Below are positions 17,224 to 26,508 of a stretch of DNA of 64,000 bases, piece after piece. The notes below the pieces were generated by a model, which was given only the letters and a program-made list of their open reading frames with translations, was not told the origin of the DNA and did no database searches. The DNA is from GCA-2731375 sp964344935 (GTDB lineage Bacteria; Pseudomonadota; Alphaproteobacteria; GCA-2731375), in NCBI GenBank assembly GCA_964344935.1, contig CAYFPL010000004.1:496001-560000 (forward strand). The letters are read 5' to 3'. Position numbers and translations under genes: made by a program. The stretch's first letter is position 1; every line of letters begins with the position of its first letter.

Positions 17224-17970
17224 ATGAGGGCAATTCGGCGCGCCGTGATACGGGCGAAGTTGTTCGTTGTTCTGTCCATCGCTTGCGCCTTGCCAGCCCC
17301 CGGTTGGGGCGGTCTGTTGGACCGTGACCCATCCCACGGGGCTGGCAGGTTGACCGCCATACCCAACCCAGAGAATCCAGAGATCGGCGGCGTCAGCCGC
17401 ACCAAGGCCCATGTGGAAGGGGTATTGGGCGATCTGAATAGAAGCCTGCGCCGCGATTTACCCGTCTATCAGAACGAAGAGGTCAACACCGGACCCAACG
17501 CCCGGGCGGTGCTTCGGTTCCGGGACGGCAGTGTGCTGGCCATCGGGCCCGAGGCCGAGGTGGTTCTGGACGAATTCGTCTACAGCAATGCGGGTGGCGT
17601 CATTACGCTTTTGAAGGGTGCCATGCGTTTCACTTCCGGCAAGCTTGGGCGCCCTGGCATGTTGATCAAAATGCCCAATGCCACAATCGGTATTCGCGGC
17701 ACCGACGTCTGGGCCGGCGAAACGGCGGAAGGACATGGGGTCATGCTTATCTCCGGCGAGGTGGATGTCTTCAATGATGCCGGCCTGGTGACATTAAAGG
17801 AAAGGTATCAAGGCACGCTGATCCTGGGGGAGGGCCGGGCACCTAGCCCACCGGCGATCTGGTCTGAACCTGAACAGCATCGCGTGCTAGCAGGTGTGGC
17901 CTTCAATAACGGTATTTTGTGTTCCATGTTGCAAAGGGTCGCCAAGAATATGTTCCCATCCTGCAGCTAG
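17224..17970 (+). CDS. Secreted FecR-domain protein
   Basis: About 248 residues from the ATG at 17224 (GGGAG upstream). An N-terminal signal peptide is clear: basic start, then KLFVVLSIACALPAPGW. The mature part has a FecR domain: LPVYQNEEVNTGPNARAVLRF, then DGSVLAIGPEAEVVLDEF and MPNATIGIRGTDVWAG. It lacks the cytoplasmic tail and membrane helix of sigma-regulating FecR proteins, and no sigma factor or TonB receptor is adjacent. It is more like the free periplasmic FecR proteins seen beside adenylate cyclase or surface-protein genes. Role unknown. Confidence 0.8.
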   Translation: MRAIRRAVIRAKLFVVLSIACALPAPGWGGLLDRDPSHGAGRLTAIPNPENPEIGGVSRTKAHVEGVLGDLNRSLRRDLPVYQNEEVNTGPNARAVLRFRDGSVLAIGPEAEVVLDEFVYSNAGGVITLLKGAMRFTSGKLGRPGMLIKMPNATIGIRGTDVWAGETAEGHGVMLISGEVDVFNDAGLVTLKERYQGTLILGEGRAPSPPAIWSEPEQHRVLAGVAFNNGILCSMLQRVAKNMFPSCS

Positions 17971-18037
17971 GCCTCACAGACTTGAGCCCTCGGTCGGTAG
18001 CGGGCACAATGGCGACAAAACTTGGAGGGGACGAAAC

Positions 18038-18886
18038 ATGGGCTATCAAACCCTGGATGTGGAGCCGTTGTCAGGCGCCTTGGGCGCCGTTCTACACGGA
18101 CCAGATCTATCGGCGGAACTGAGCAATCAGACCTTTGATGAAATCCATCAGGCTTTCTTGGACCACAATGTGATCTTCTTTCGGGACCAGGATCTCGACC
18201 CCCATCAACAGATCGCGTTCGGCAGGCGCTTTGGTCCCATCGCGGCTTATCCCTTCATGGAAGGTTTGCCGGAGGCACCGGAAGTCTTTGAAATCGTGAA
18301 ATTGGAGACCGACACCAAGAACTTTGGCGGCGCCTGGCATTCCGACATGGCCTATGCCGAGACGCCGCCGCTCGGCACCATGCTCTATGGCATGGAAATT
18401 CCTGGCGCGGGCGGCGATACCATGTTCGCCAACACGGCCCTGGCCTATGAGGCCTTGTCCGATGGCATGAAAGCGATGCTAGATGGCATCATCGGCATCA
18501 ACAGTGCGGCGCTAAAACGCAGCGGCGGGCGGGCCAATTCCTTCAAGAAAGCCAGCGCAATGAAATCCAAGAACGCCGACCGCTTCGAGATGGAAGCCGA
18601 ACACCCCATCGTCCGCACCCACCCCGAAACAGGCCGCAAGGCACTCTATGTCAGCCGCGGCCATACGGCATGCCTGAAGGACATGACCGAGGCCGAGAGC
18701 CTGCCCCTGATCGACTTTCTGGCGGACCATTGTGTCCGGCCCGAATTCACCTGCCGCTTCCGCTGGGAGCCCGGCTCTTTGGCCCTTTGGGACAACCGTT
18801 GCACCCTGCATTTCGCTATCGACGATTACCCTGGCCAGCGCCGGCGCATGCGCCGGTTGACCATCAAGGGCGACCGACCCGTTTAG
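18038..18886 (+). CDS. TauD/TfdA-family Fe(II)/2-oxoglutarate dioxygenase
   Basis: 282 residues. The iron triad is complete: His101 and Asp103 in WHSDMAYAETPP and His258 in CTLHFAIDDY, with Arg269 positioned for 2-oxoglutarate. Length and layout match taurine or 2,4-D dioxygenases; the substrate is not decided, since no sulfonate transporter is nearby. The ATG at 18038 has GGAGGGG upstream. It is followed after 13 bases by a ketopantoate-reductase-like gene, probably one operon. Confidence 0.9.
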   Translation: MGYQTLDVEPLSGALGAVLHGPDLSAELSNQTFDEIHQAFLDHNVIFFRDQDLDPHQQIAFGRRFGPIAAYPFMEGLPEAPEVFEIVKLETDTKNFGGAWHSDMAYAETPPLGTMLYGMEIPGAGGDTMFANTALAYEALSDGMKAMLDGIIGINSAALKRSGGRANSFKKASAMKSKNADRFEMEAEHPIVRTHPETGRKALYVSRGHTACLKDMTEAESLPLIDFLADHCVRPEFTCRFRWEPGSLALWDNRCTLHFAIDDYPGQRRRMRRLTIKGDRPV

Positions 18887-18899
18887 AACTGGAACCAAT

Positions 18900-19970
18900 A
18901 TGAACGAACGAATTCTGATAATCGGCGCCGGCGCCGTCGGCGCCTACGTGGGGGGCTATTTCGCCCGGGCCGGACTGGACGTCATCCTGGCCGATCCCTG
19001 GCCGGCCCATGTTGAACACATGCAGGCCCATGGACTTCGCCTTGAAGGAATGACAGAGGCGGAGTGTTTTGAAAGCAGGCCGCGGGCCATGCATTTCACG
19101 GATTTACAAAGCCTGTCCAAAGAGAAGCCCGCGGATATCGCCTTCGTCTGTGTCAAATCCTATGACACGCCCTGGGCCGCTGCTCTCGCGCGGACCTACC
19201 TTGCGTCCGACGGTTTTGTGGTCTCGCTACAAAATGGCATCAATGAGGATGCCATCGCGGCCGTGGTGGGCTGGAACAAGACCATTGGCTGCATCGCATC
19301 GAAAATCGTCGTGGAACTCGTCGAACCGGGCTTTGTACGTCGTTCGGTCACCAAGGGCGGGGAAAGTTACACCGTGTTCCGGGTCGGCGAACCCCATGGC
19401 CGAATCACGCCCCGGGTGGAGCGCATTCATGGGTTGCTGTCCGACATCGACAGCGCCAAGGTGACCACGAACCTGTGGGGAGAGCGGTGGTCGAAACTGG
19501 TGCAGAACGCCATGGGCAATGGTCTTTCGGCGGCCAGCGGTATGTCCAACAAGCAATTCACCCAGAACGAAACCACCCGGCGGCTGTCCATCCGTCTGGC
19601 GGGCGAGGCGGTCCGCGCCGGCCTGCTACAAGGTTTGTCACTGGAGAAGATTTCTGGCCTGGAGCCGGAGCAGTGGGTCACGGCGGCGGACGAATTGACC
19701 TCCGGCGCCAATGACACGCCAACTCTGGATGCCATGGAAGAGCGTATGCTGGCCCAGGCCGAGCGCATGAGCGACACCGCCCGTCCTTCCATGGGTCAGG
19801 ACATGATCAAGGGACGGCGCACCGAGATCGAATTCCTCAACGGCCTTGTCGTTGCCCGGGCCAAGGAGTTCGGCATAGAGGCCCCGGCCAACGCCGGCCT
19901 GATCGCCGCCGTGCAAAGCGTCGAACGTGGCGATGCTCCGGCCGGCATCGAACGGGTTCAGGACATCTAA
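18900..19970 (+). CDS. Ketopantoate reductase (PanE/ApbA)-family oxidoreductase
   Basis: 356 residues, somewhat longer than PanE (about 300). N-terminal Rossmann motif ILIIGAGAVGAYVGGYFARAG; central AFVCVKSYDT and VVSLQNGINED; a WSKLVQNAMGNG helix marks the C-terminal domain. It reduces a 2-oxo acid or a related beta-keto compound with NAD(P)H. Real PanE sits in pantothenate synthesis, but the extra length and the TauD neighbour suggest a catabolic paralogue. A long gene-end helix (AERMSDTARPSMGQDMIKGR) supports family placement. Confidence 0.82.
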   Translation: MNERILIIGAGAVGAYVGGYFARAGLDVILADPWPAHVEHMQAHGLRLEGMTEAECFESRPRAMHFTDLQSLSKEKPADIAFVCVKSYDTPWAAALARTYLASDGFVVSLQNGINEDAIAAVVGWNKTIGCIASKIVVELVEPGFVRRSVTKGGESYTVFRVGEPHGRITPRVERIHGLLSDIDSAKVTTNLWGERWSKLVQNAMGNGLSAASGMSNKQFTQNETTRRLSIRLAGEAVRAGLLQGLSLEKISGLEPEQWVTAADELTSGANDTPTLDAMEERMLAQAERMSDTARPSMGQDMIKGRRTEIEFLNGLVVARAKEFGIEAPANAGLIAAVQSVERGDAPAGIERVQDI

Positions 19971-19980
19971 GCCGTCTCTA

Positions 19981-20745
19981 TTAGCCGTATTGGTCGTGCA
20001 GGCGGCGCATGCCTTTGAGCCAACGGTCGTAATCGTTGGTCTTGCGCTGCATGTATTCCAAGACCTGCGGGTGGGGCAGGCAGAGGAAGCGTTCTTCGGC
20101 CAGGGTGTCGATGACGCAGTCGGCCAGTTCCTCGGGCTCCATCAGGCCGTCGACACTTGCTACGCCCCCCGACCGGCCATAATCGGTCATGGCGGTGCTG
20201 ACCGCCTGGGGGCAGAGGATCGAAACCTTGATGCCACGTTTGCCATAGGTGATCGAGAGCCATTCGGCGAAGCCCACGGCGGCATGCTTGGTCACGGAAT
20301 AGGTGGAGGAGCCGACCTGGCTCAACAGACCCGCGGCGGATGAAGTGTTGAGCAGATAACCACCGCCTCGTTCGATCATACCGGGGACAACGGCACGGGC
20401 CGCATAAACATGGGACATCAGGTTCACATCCCAAACCCGCTGCCATTCCTCGTTGCTGTTTTCCAGATCACCCATGACCGCGATGCCGGCGTTGGAACAG
20501 AATAGATCGATGGGTCCTGCCTGATCCTCGGTGACCTTGACCAGATTCTTGATGTCGTCCTCGACCGCCACGTTGGTGGTCACAGCGATACCACCAATTT
20601 CATCCGCTACTTCTTTAATGCCGTCGGCGTTTACGTCCGCAACCACGACCTTTGCCGCCCCCTCGTCGTTGAAGCGGCGGGCCATGGCCCGGCCGATGCC
20701 GCTGGCACCCCCTGTTACGACGATGATCTTGTCTTTAACCTGCAT
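19981..20745 (-). CDS. Short-chain dehydrogenase/reductase (SDR)
   Basis: 254 residues. Classical SDR: TGGASGIGRAMARRF for cofactor, NAG in LFCSNAGIAVMG, catalytic Ser in NTSSAAGLLSQ, and Tyr-x3-Lys in YSVTKHAAVGF. NAD(H) preference is suggested by VADVNADGI after beta-2. The start at 20745 (GGGAGATCGAG upstream) is used; the upstream extension has no SDR sequence. Substrate unknown. It is convergent with the ketopantoate-reductase-like gene and divergent from a methyltransferase. Confidence 0.88.
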   Translation of the reverse strand: MQVKDKIIVVTGGASGIGRAMARRFNDEGAAKVVVADVNADGIKEVADEIGGIAVTTNVAVEDDIKNLVKVTEDQAGPIDLFCSNAGIAVMGDLENSNEEWQRVWDVNLMSHVYAARAVVPGMIERGGGYLLNTSSAAGLLSQVGSSTYSVTKHAAVGFAEWLSITYGKRGIKVSILCPQAVSTAMTDYGRSGGVASVDGLMEPEELADCVIDTLAEERFLCLPHPQVLEYMQRKTNDYDRWLKGMRRLHDQYG

Positions 20746-20835
20746 CTCGATCTCCCATGTTGCGTTTGCATCAGGATAGCGGCAATGAAGGGGTGTGGCT
20801 AAATTAATGCGGTACGACGGGGCGTAGGAGGCGAA

Positions 20836-21660
20836 ATGACGGCAAACGAAGTCGAAGATCATTACAGCCGTGGCGGTTTGTTTCAGGCGATCATGGATGC
20901 CCTCGAGTCCGCCGGCGTGGATACGGACAATCTTCAGCCACCCGACCTCGATCCCTTGGAGCATTTTCATGGTCGGGGCAAGGCTGCCACTGCTGACCTG
21001 GCCGCGTCCCTGGACCTGACATCGGACGACGAAATTCTGGATATCGGCAGCGGTGTGGGCGGCCCGGCCCGCTATATTGCCCGCACCTATGGATGCCGCG
21101 TGATGGGTATCGACCTGACGGCGGAGTTTTGCGAAACGGCCCGGCGGTTAACGGCGGTGGTGGGACTGTCTGACAAGGTTCGGATCGAGCAGGCCTCAGC
21201 CACTGATCTGCCCTTCGAAGATAGCCGGTTTGACGCCGCCTATTCTCAGAACGTCTCCATGAACATCCGGGACAAGGGAACCATGTTCGGAGAGGCATTC
21301 CGGGTGCTGCGGCCAGGCGCGCCTTTCGCGCTATCGGAACTGGCTGTCGGCCATGGTGGCCCGGTGATCTATCCGACGCCCTGGTCCGCGGATGGATCAC
21401 ATTCCTATCTGCTGACAGAAGAGGAAACGGTGTCGGCCCTCGAACAGACGGGCTTCACGGTGATCTCCGTGAAAGACAATGGCCCGGTGCTCAAGGAATT
21501 CTACGCCGCCCAACGCCAGGCTGCGGCCAAGGAAGGGGCGCCAAAACTGGGCCCCTTCCTGTTAATGGGCGAAAACTACCGCGAGAAGGGCCGCAACGCC
21601 GCCCTTAACTTGGAAGAGGGGCGGGTCCGCGCCATCGAAGTGCTCTGTCGCCGGGCGTAA
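20836..21660 (+). CDS. SAM-dependent methyltransferase (UbiE / sarcosine N-methyltransferase-like)
   Basis: 274 residues. Motif I ILDIGSGVGGPARYIA at about 68-83, motif II MGIDLTAEFCE, SATDLPFEDSRFDAAYSQN and motif LRPGAPFALSEL. It resembles glycine-betaine-type N-methyltransferases and the UbiE group; the N-terminal part (YSRGGLFQAIMDALESAG) is common to the former. The acceptor is unknown. TAGGAGGCG precedes the ATG. It is divergent from the SDR with a 90-base gap. Confidence 0.85.
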   Translation: MTANEVEDHYSRGGLFQAIMDALESAGVDTDNLQPPDLDPLEHFHGRGKAATADLAASLDLTSDDEILDIGSGVGGPARYIARTYGCRVMGIDLTAEFCETARRLTAVVGLSDKVRIEQASATDLPFEDSRFDAAYSQNVSMNIRDKGTMFGEAFRVLRPGAPFALSELAVGHGGPVIYPTPWSADGSHSYLLTEEETVSALEQTGFTVISVKDNGPVLKEFYAAQRQAAAKEGAPKLGPFLLMGENYREKGRNAALNLEEGRVRAIEVLCRRA

Positions 21661-21661
21661 A

Positions 21662-23278
21662 TCAGACGGTCGTGACAATCCGTTCGTAGGCCGGCAGGGT
21701 CAGGAAGTCCTGGAATTCATCCTCGGTCACCATCTCCAGGAACAACTCCCCCGCTTCGGTATATTTGCCGTTGTCGTATACGTCGGGTCCGACTTCATCG
21801 CGGATCTTAATCAGTTCCTCCGCCATGGCGTCACGCACCAATTCTTCAGTGATGGCGCCGCCGTTGGTGAACTCCGCCTCGTGCTTCAGCCATTGCCAGA
21901 CCTGTGCCCGGGAGATTTCCGCCGTGGCGGCGTCCTCCATCAGGTTATAGAGGGGCACGCAACCATTCCCTCTCAGCCAGGCCTCCACATACTGGGTACC
22001 GACGGAAAGATTCATGCGCAGGCCCGCATCGGTAATTGACCCCTTATGCACGGCGAGAAGGTCCGCCTGTTTGACGTTGACGTCCTGGCGCTGGCGGCTC
22101 AACTGATTGTCGCCGCTCATGCCTTTGTCGAATTCCTCCTTGGCGATGGGGACCAGGCCAGGATGGGCGACCCAGGTGCCGTCATGGCCGTTGGTGACTT
22201 CGCGTTCCTTGTCGGCATGCACCTTGGCCATGGCTTCTTCATTTGCCGCATCGTCATTCTTAATGGGGATCTGCGCCGCCATGCCACCCATGGCGAAGGC
22301 ACCCCTGCGATGACAGGTCTTGATCAATTCCAAGCTGTAGGACTGCAGGAAATGCGAGGTCATGCCCACTTCCGCCCGGTCGGGGAGGAGGAAATCGGGC
22401 CGGTTCCGGAACTTCTTGATATAGCTGAAAATATAGTCCCAGCGGCCACAGTTCAGGCCGACGATATGGTCGCGCAGTTCATAGAGGATCTCGTCCATCT
22501 CGAACGTCGCCATGATGGTTTCGATCAGAATGGTGGCCTTGCAGGTGGCGTTCGGAATGCCCAATTGCTCCTGGGCCCAAACGAACACGTCATTCCAGAG
22601 GCGCGCCTCTTGATGATGTTCCATCTTGGGCAGGTAGAAGTAGGGCCCGGTCCCGTTCGCCAGCAACTGCTTGACGTTGTGGAAGAAGTAGAGGCCGAAA
22701 TCGAACAAGCCGCCTGACATGCGCGCGCCGTCGACGGTCATATGGGCTTCTTCCAGGTGCCAGCCGCGGGGGCGGACCAGCAACGTGGCGATTTTGTCGT
22801 TTAGAGCATAATGTTTGTTATTGCCGGGGTCGGTGAAATCGATCTTCCGTGCGATCGCGTCGCGCAGATTGATCTGCCCTTCGATCATGTTCGACCAGGT
22901 TGGGGCAGTGGCGTCCTCGAAGTCGGCCATGAACACATTGGCGCCGCAGTTAAGGGCATTGATGATCATCTTGCGGTCGACAGGGCCCGTAATCTCCACC
23001 CGTCGGTCCATCAGGTCGTGGGGAATGGAGGTAATGGTCCAATCCCCATCGCGCACGGATTGGGTTTCGGGGAGGAAATCGGGTAGCCAGCCGCCGTCGA
23101 TCTTGGCTTGGATTTCGACGCGATAGGCCAGCAGATCACGGCGGCGCTGGCCAAATTTACGTTCCATGGCCGCCAGGAAACTCAGGGCCTCGTTCGTCAG
23201 AATTTCTTCATAGCCCTCCTCGATGGGGCCCAAGATGGCAACGCCCTCTGGCGTTGAGATGGCGGCACTATTGCTCAT
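21662..23278 (-). CDS. aceB: Malate synthase A
   Basis: 538 residues, the normal length of malate synthase A. The family signature NCGRWDYIFSYIKKF is exact, and catalytic-region motifs VFMADFEDATAPTW and LLVRPRGWHLEE are present. It condenses glyoxylate with acetyl-CoA to malate in the glyoxylate cycle, in the cytosol. No isocitrate lyase gene is next to it. GAGGAATTTGTAGC precedes the ATG. It is divergent from the PLP-dependent gene at 23397 with a 118-base gap. Confidence 0.96.
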   Translation of the reverse strand: MSNSAAISTPEGVAILGPIEEGYEEILTNEALSFLAAMERKFGQRRRDLLAYRVEIQAKIDGGWLPDFLPETQSVRDGDWTITSIPHDLMDRRVEITGPVDRKMIINALNCGANVFMADFEDATAPTWSNMIEGQINLRDAIARKIDFTDPGNNKHYALNDKIATLLVRPRGWHLEEAHMTVDGARMSGGLFDFGLYFFHNVKQLLANGTGPYFYLPKMEHHQEARLWNDVFVWAQEQLGIPNATCKATILIETIMATFEMDEILYELRDHIVGLNCGRWDYIFSYIKKFRNRPDFLLPDRAEVGMTSHFLQSYSLELIKTCHRRGAFAMGGMAAQIPIKNDDAANEEAMAKVHADKEREVTNGHDGTWVAHPGLVPIAKEEFDKGMSGDNQLSRQRQDVNVKQADLLAVHKGSITDAGLRMNLSVGTQYVEAWLRGNGCVPLYNLMEDAATAEISRAQVWQWLKHEAEFTNGGAITEELVRDAMAEELIKIRDEVGPDVYDNGKYTEAGELFLEMVTEDEFQDFLTLPAYERIVTTV

Positions 23279-23396
23279 GCTACAAATTCCTCAATCAAGA
23301 CAGCTGGCCCGGAATGGGCCGCGGATATGTGCCAAGACAGGCCCGGATTTGCAAGCTATTCTTGAACTTTGCGACTGTTCTAAAGGCATCTTTGTT

Positions 23397-24431
23397 ATGA
23401 GCCCGAAATTTGGCCGCCTTACTGATTACCCGCGCGTCCCTCTATCAATCCTGCCGACAGAGATCGAGGAAGCCCCGCGACTGTCGAAGGAGATCGGCGT
23501 CAACGTTTTCATCAAACGGGACGATCTGACGGGATTGGCCTTTGGCGGCAATAAAACCCGGCAGCTGGAGTTTTATATGGGCGCGGCAAAGGAGGCGGGC
23601 GCAGACACGCTGGTTATTACGGGTGCGGTACAATCGAATTATGTGCGTGTTGCCGCCGCAGCAGCGGCGCGCATGGGCATGGAAATCCATATCCAGAACG
23701 AAGAGCGGGTGCCGGACATGGATGCGCTTTATCATCAATCGGGCAATATTCTGCTGTGCGATATCCTGGGCGCACACCGCTATTCCTACCCCGACGGCGA
23801 AGACGAGGCCGGGGCCGATGCGGCAGTCTCTGCCATCGCTGACAAATTACGGGGACAGGGCCGACGGCCCTATATGGTGCCGCTCGCACCCGGTCACCCG
23901 CCGTTAGGCGCCCTTGGCTATGTCCTGGCGGCGGAGGAGATCGTGAATCAATTGCAGGCCCGGGATATACAAATGGATGCCGCTGTCATTGCCTCGGGCA
24001 GTGGTTTCACTCATGCCGGTTTGTTGTTTGGGTTGCGGGCCCTGGGCCAGGATATGCCGGTGCATGGCATTTGCGTGCGCCGGGATGCCTCGGCCCAATT
24101 TCAACGCATCGCCGGTCATTGCCGCGATCTGTCAGAAATGCTTGGCCTGGGCAGGGTCGTTGACGACACCGATATCAAGTTGTTTGACGGCGTGTTGGCA
24201 CCGGGTTACGGCCAAATGAACCCCGCGACGGCAGATGCCATCGTCCTGGCGGCACGCTGCGAAGGGCTATTTCTCGATCCACCCTATACAGGCAAAGTAA
24301 TGGCCGGTCTGATGGCGCTGGCCGTTGATCAAACCATCGCACCAGGGTCGAACGTACTGTTTGTCCATACCGGCGGTACGCCGGCGCTGTTCGCCTATGG
24401 CCCGCAGTTGCAGCATTGGACGCAGCCATGA
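23397..24431 (+). CDS. PLP-dependent D-cysteine desulfhydrase / ACC deaminase-family protein
   Basis: 344 residues. PLP fold type II: Lys53 in LAFGGNKTRQLE is the Schiff-base Lys, TGAVQSNYVRVAAAAA holds the phosphate/substrate loop, and LFVHTGGTPALFAY is the C-terminal signature of the D-cysteine desulfhydrase group. It should eliminate from or deaminate a D-amino acid or related compound; D-cysteine itself is not proven. I used the ATG at 23397, where family sequence begins; the upstream in-frame extension overlaps aceB. It leads a three-gene overlapping operon (ATGA junctions). Confidence 0.87.
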   Translation: MSPKFGRLTDYPRVPLSILPTEIEEAPRLSKEIGVNVFIKRDDLTGLAFGGNKTRQLEFYMGAAKEAGADTLVITGAVQSNYVRVAAAAAARMGMEIHIQNEERVPDMDALYHQSGNILLCDILGAHRYSYPDGEDEAGADAAVSAIADKLRGQGRRPYMVPLAPGHPPLGALGYVLAAEEIVNQLQARDIQMDAAVIASGSGFTHAGLLFGLRALGQDMPVHGICVRRDASAQFQRIAGHCRDLSEMLGLGRVVDDTDIKLFDGVLAPGYGQMNPATADAIVLAARCEGLFLDPPYTGKVMAGLMALAVDQTIAPGSNVLFVHTGGTPALFAYGPQLQHWTQP

Positions 24432-25513
24432 AAATTGCTGTTATCGGCGGTGGCCATGGATGCCACGCGGCGGCGGCGGATTTCTCGGAACAAGGACACG
24501 AGGTGCGCTTCTGGCGTCGGGATGAAAGGGCCCTGGCGGCCATTCTGTCGGCCGGTGCCATCCGTCTGATCGATGCGGCCGGCGAACGTTCGGTCCAGAT
24601 ACATTGCGTGACCACGGATATCGCCGAAGCCCTGTCGGGGGCGGAACTGGTGCTTTCGCCTTTGCCGGCGACGGCGCAGGACGGGGTCGCGGCGACAATG
24701 GCACCGCATCTGACGGATGGCCAGGTCATCGCCATCCCGCCCGGCACCTTGGGGGGGCTGACCATGAGCCGGATTATCCGGCAGGCCGGCAACAATTCGG
24801 AATTGTCTTTCGTGGAATCAGGTACGTTGCCTTATCTCGCGCGCCTGCGCGGCGATGACTTGGTCGCGATTTCAGCCCGCACCACCCGCTTGCCCAGCGG
24901 CGTCTATCCGGCCCGTCTGACCGAGCACGCATTAGGGGTGGCAAGCCAGGCCTACCCGGCGATCGAGCCATTGCGGGATGTGCTGGATGCGGCATTGATG
25001 AATGCCGGGCCCATCATCCACCCGCCGTTGATCCTGATGAACGCGGGGCCGATGCAGCACTTCGATACCTGGGACATTCACAACGAAGGCACGCAGCCGG
25101 CGATCCGCGCCGTCACGGACGCATTGGACGAAGAACGGATCGTCATCCGCGAGGCCCTGGGCTATGGCGAACCCCACTTCCCTCTGGCAGATCATTACGA
25201 CGACGACCGGCCGGAATGGATGTACGGCAACGCGGCCCATGAGCGTCTGACGGATTCCGGTGATTGGCGCGAATTCATCGACCTGACCCAACATCGTTAT
25301 ATGCGCGAAGATGTGGCCATGGGCCTGGCGCTGCTGGTTTCGATCGCTGACTGGGCCGGTGTCGAATGCCCGGTGGCTCGCGGCCTTCTTGCAATGGGGT
25401 CTGCTATCTGCAGCGAGGACTTTCGCCACGGTCCCCGCACTTGGGAAGCCCTGGGCCTCGCGGAAATGGGCGGAGAAGAACTTCGAGAGATGCTGAACGA
25501 AGGTGAGGCCTGA
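24428..25513 (+). CDS. Octopine/opine dehydrogenase-family protein
   Basis: 361 residues from the ATG at 24428. N-terminal Rossmann site IAVIGGGHGCHAAAADF and SGAELVLSPLPATAQDG; C-terminal domain with NAGPIIHPPLILMNAG and HFDTWDIHNEGTQPAI, matching the opine dehydrogenase domain with its His near the active site. Opine dehydrogenases join or split an amino acid and a 2-oxo acid with NAD(P)H. It overlaps its upstream neighbour (ATGA) and abuts the next gene (TGATG). Placed between a D-amino-acid-type PLP enzyme and an acyl-CoA-type dehydrogenase, it is probably catabolic. Confidence 0.8.
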   Translation: MKIAVIGGGHGCHAAAADFSEQGHEVRFWRRDERALAAILSAGAIRLIDAAGERSVQIHCVTTDIAEALSGAELVLSPLPATAQDGVAATMAPHLTDGQVIAIPPGTLGGLTMSRIIRQAGNNSELSFVESGTLPYLARLRGDDLVAISARTTRLPSGVYPARLTEHALGVASQAYPAIEPLRDVLDAALMNAGPIIHPPLILMNAGPMQHFDTWDIHNEGTQPAIRAVTDALDEERIVIREALGYGEPHFPLADHYDDDRPEWMYGNAAHERLTDSGDWREFIDLTQHRYMREDVAMGLALLVSIADWAGVECPVARGLLAMGSAICSEDFRHGPRTWEALGLAEMGGEELREMLNEGEA

Positions 25514-26508
25514 TGCAGGCCGAAGATATTCATCATGTGGCCGCCGTCGGCGCTGGTCGCATGGGCCGGGGGATCGCCCATGTTTTTGCCTACGCGGGCT
25601 ATGACGTCACGCTTGTGGACGCCAAGCCCCGCGTCGCACATGAACATGATCAGCTTTTGGCGGAAGCCAGGGCGGAAATCGAAGGCAACCTAACGGCCCT
25701 TGCTGAACTGGGGGTTTTCAATGGCGAACTGATCGCGGATATGCTGACGCGAATTCGCCTCACTGCGGACCTAGGCGATTTGGCGGACGCGGATCTGATC
25801 TTTGAAGGCGTCACGGAAACCATGGAGGCCAAGGAGCAAACATTCCGCGCCCTTTCGGGTGTTGTCGGAGCCGATACCATTGTTGCCTCCACCACCTCGA
25901 CCTTGCCGGTGGATCAACTTGCGGCCTACATCAGCGGGCCAGAGCGGTTTCTCAATGCCCATTGGCTGAACCCGGCCTATTTGATTCCATTGGTTGAAGT
26001 CAGTCCCGGCGCGGCGACGGATCAGGCTGTGGTTCAGGCGGTGCGGGAAATACTGGAACGGGCCGGCAAGGTTCCGGTGATCTGCGCACCTACGCCAGGA
26101 TACATTATTCCCCGTATTCAGGCCGTGGCCATGAATGAAGCCGCCCGCATGGTCGAGGAGGGGGTGGCCAGCGCCGAAGATATCGACAAAGCCATCCGCA
26201 CTGGCTTTGGGCCGCGCTATGCCACCATGGGATTGTTGGAGTTCGTCGATGTGGGCGGCGGCGACATTCTCTATCATGCCTCGCGCTATCTGGCGGAAAA
26301 CTTGAAGTCAGACCGCTATTCTTCACCCCAGAACGTACTCGACAACATGGCCCAGGGACGCAATGGCCTGCGCGACGGCAAGGGCTTTTATGATTTTGAA
26401 AGCATGGACGTGCCCGCCTATCAGCGCGACCAGATGGCCCGGTTCGTGGCTTTATTCGGACACTTGGATCTGTTGCCGCCGCCGGGCAAGAGAAATGCGG
26501 ACAATTAA
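25513..26508 (+). CDS. 3-hydroxyacyl-CoA dehydrogenase-family NAD-dependent oxidoreductase
   Basis: 331 residues, close to 3-hydroxybutyryl-CoA dehydrogenase. N-terminal NAD site AAVGAGRMGRGIAHVFAYAG, LIFEGVTETMEAK, catalytic-region NAHWLNPAYLIPLVEV, and a C-terminal helical domain with GFGPRYATMGLLEFVD. In place of the usual His-Phe-Asn-Pro there is AHWLNPAY, as in the hydroxyacid/carnitine-type branch, so the substrate need not be a CoA ester. It ends the operon, sharing one base with the opine-dehydrogenase-like gene. Confidence 0.85.
   Translation: MQAEDIHHVAAVGAGRMGRGIAHVFAYAGYDVTLVDAKPRVAHEHDQLLAEARAEIEGNLTALAELGVFNGELIADMLTRIRLTADLGDLADADLIFEGVTETMEAKEQTFRALSGVVGADTIVASTTSTLPVDQLAAYISGPERFLNAHWLNPAYLIPLVEVSPGAATDQAVVQAVREILERAGKVPVICAPTPGYIIPRIQAVAMNEAARMVEEGVASAEDIDKAIRTGFGPRYATMGLLEFVDVGGGDILYHASRYLAENLKSDRYSSPQNVLDNMAQGRNGLRDGKGFYDFESMDVPAYQRDQMARFVALFGHLDLLPPPGKRNADN

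Noticed and set aside
22046..22717. 223-residue plus-strand frame
   Set aside because: Antisense to malate synthase, which is certain.
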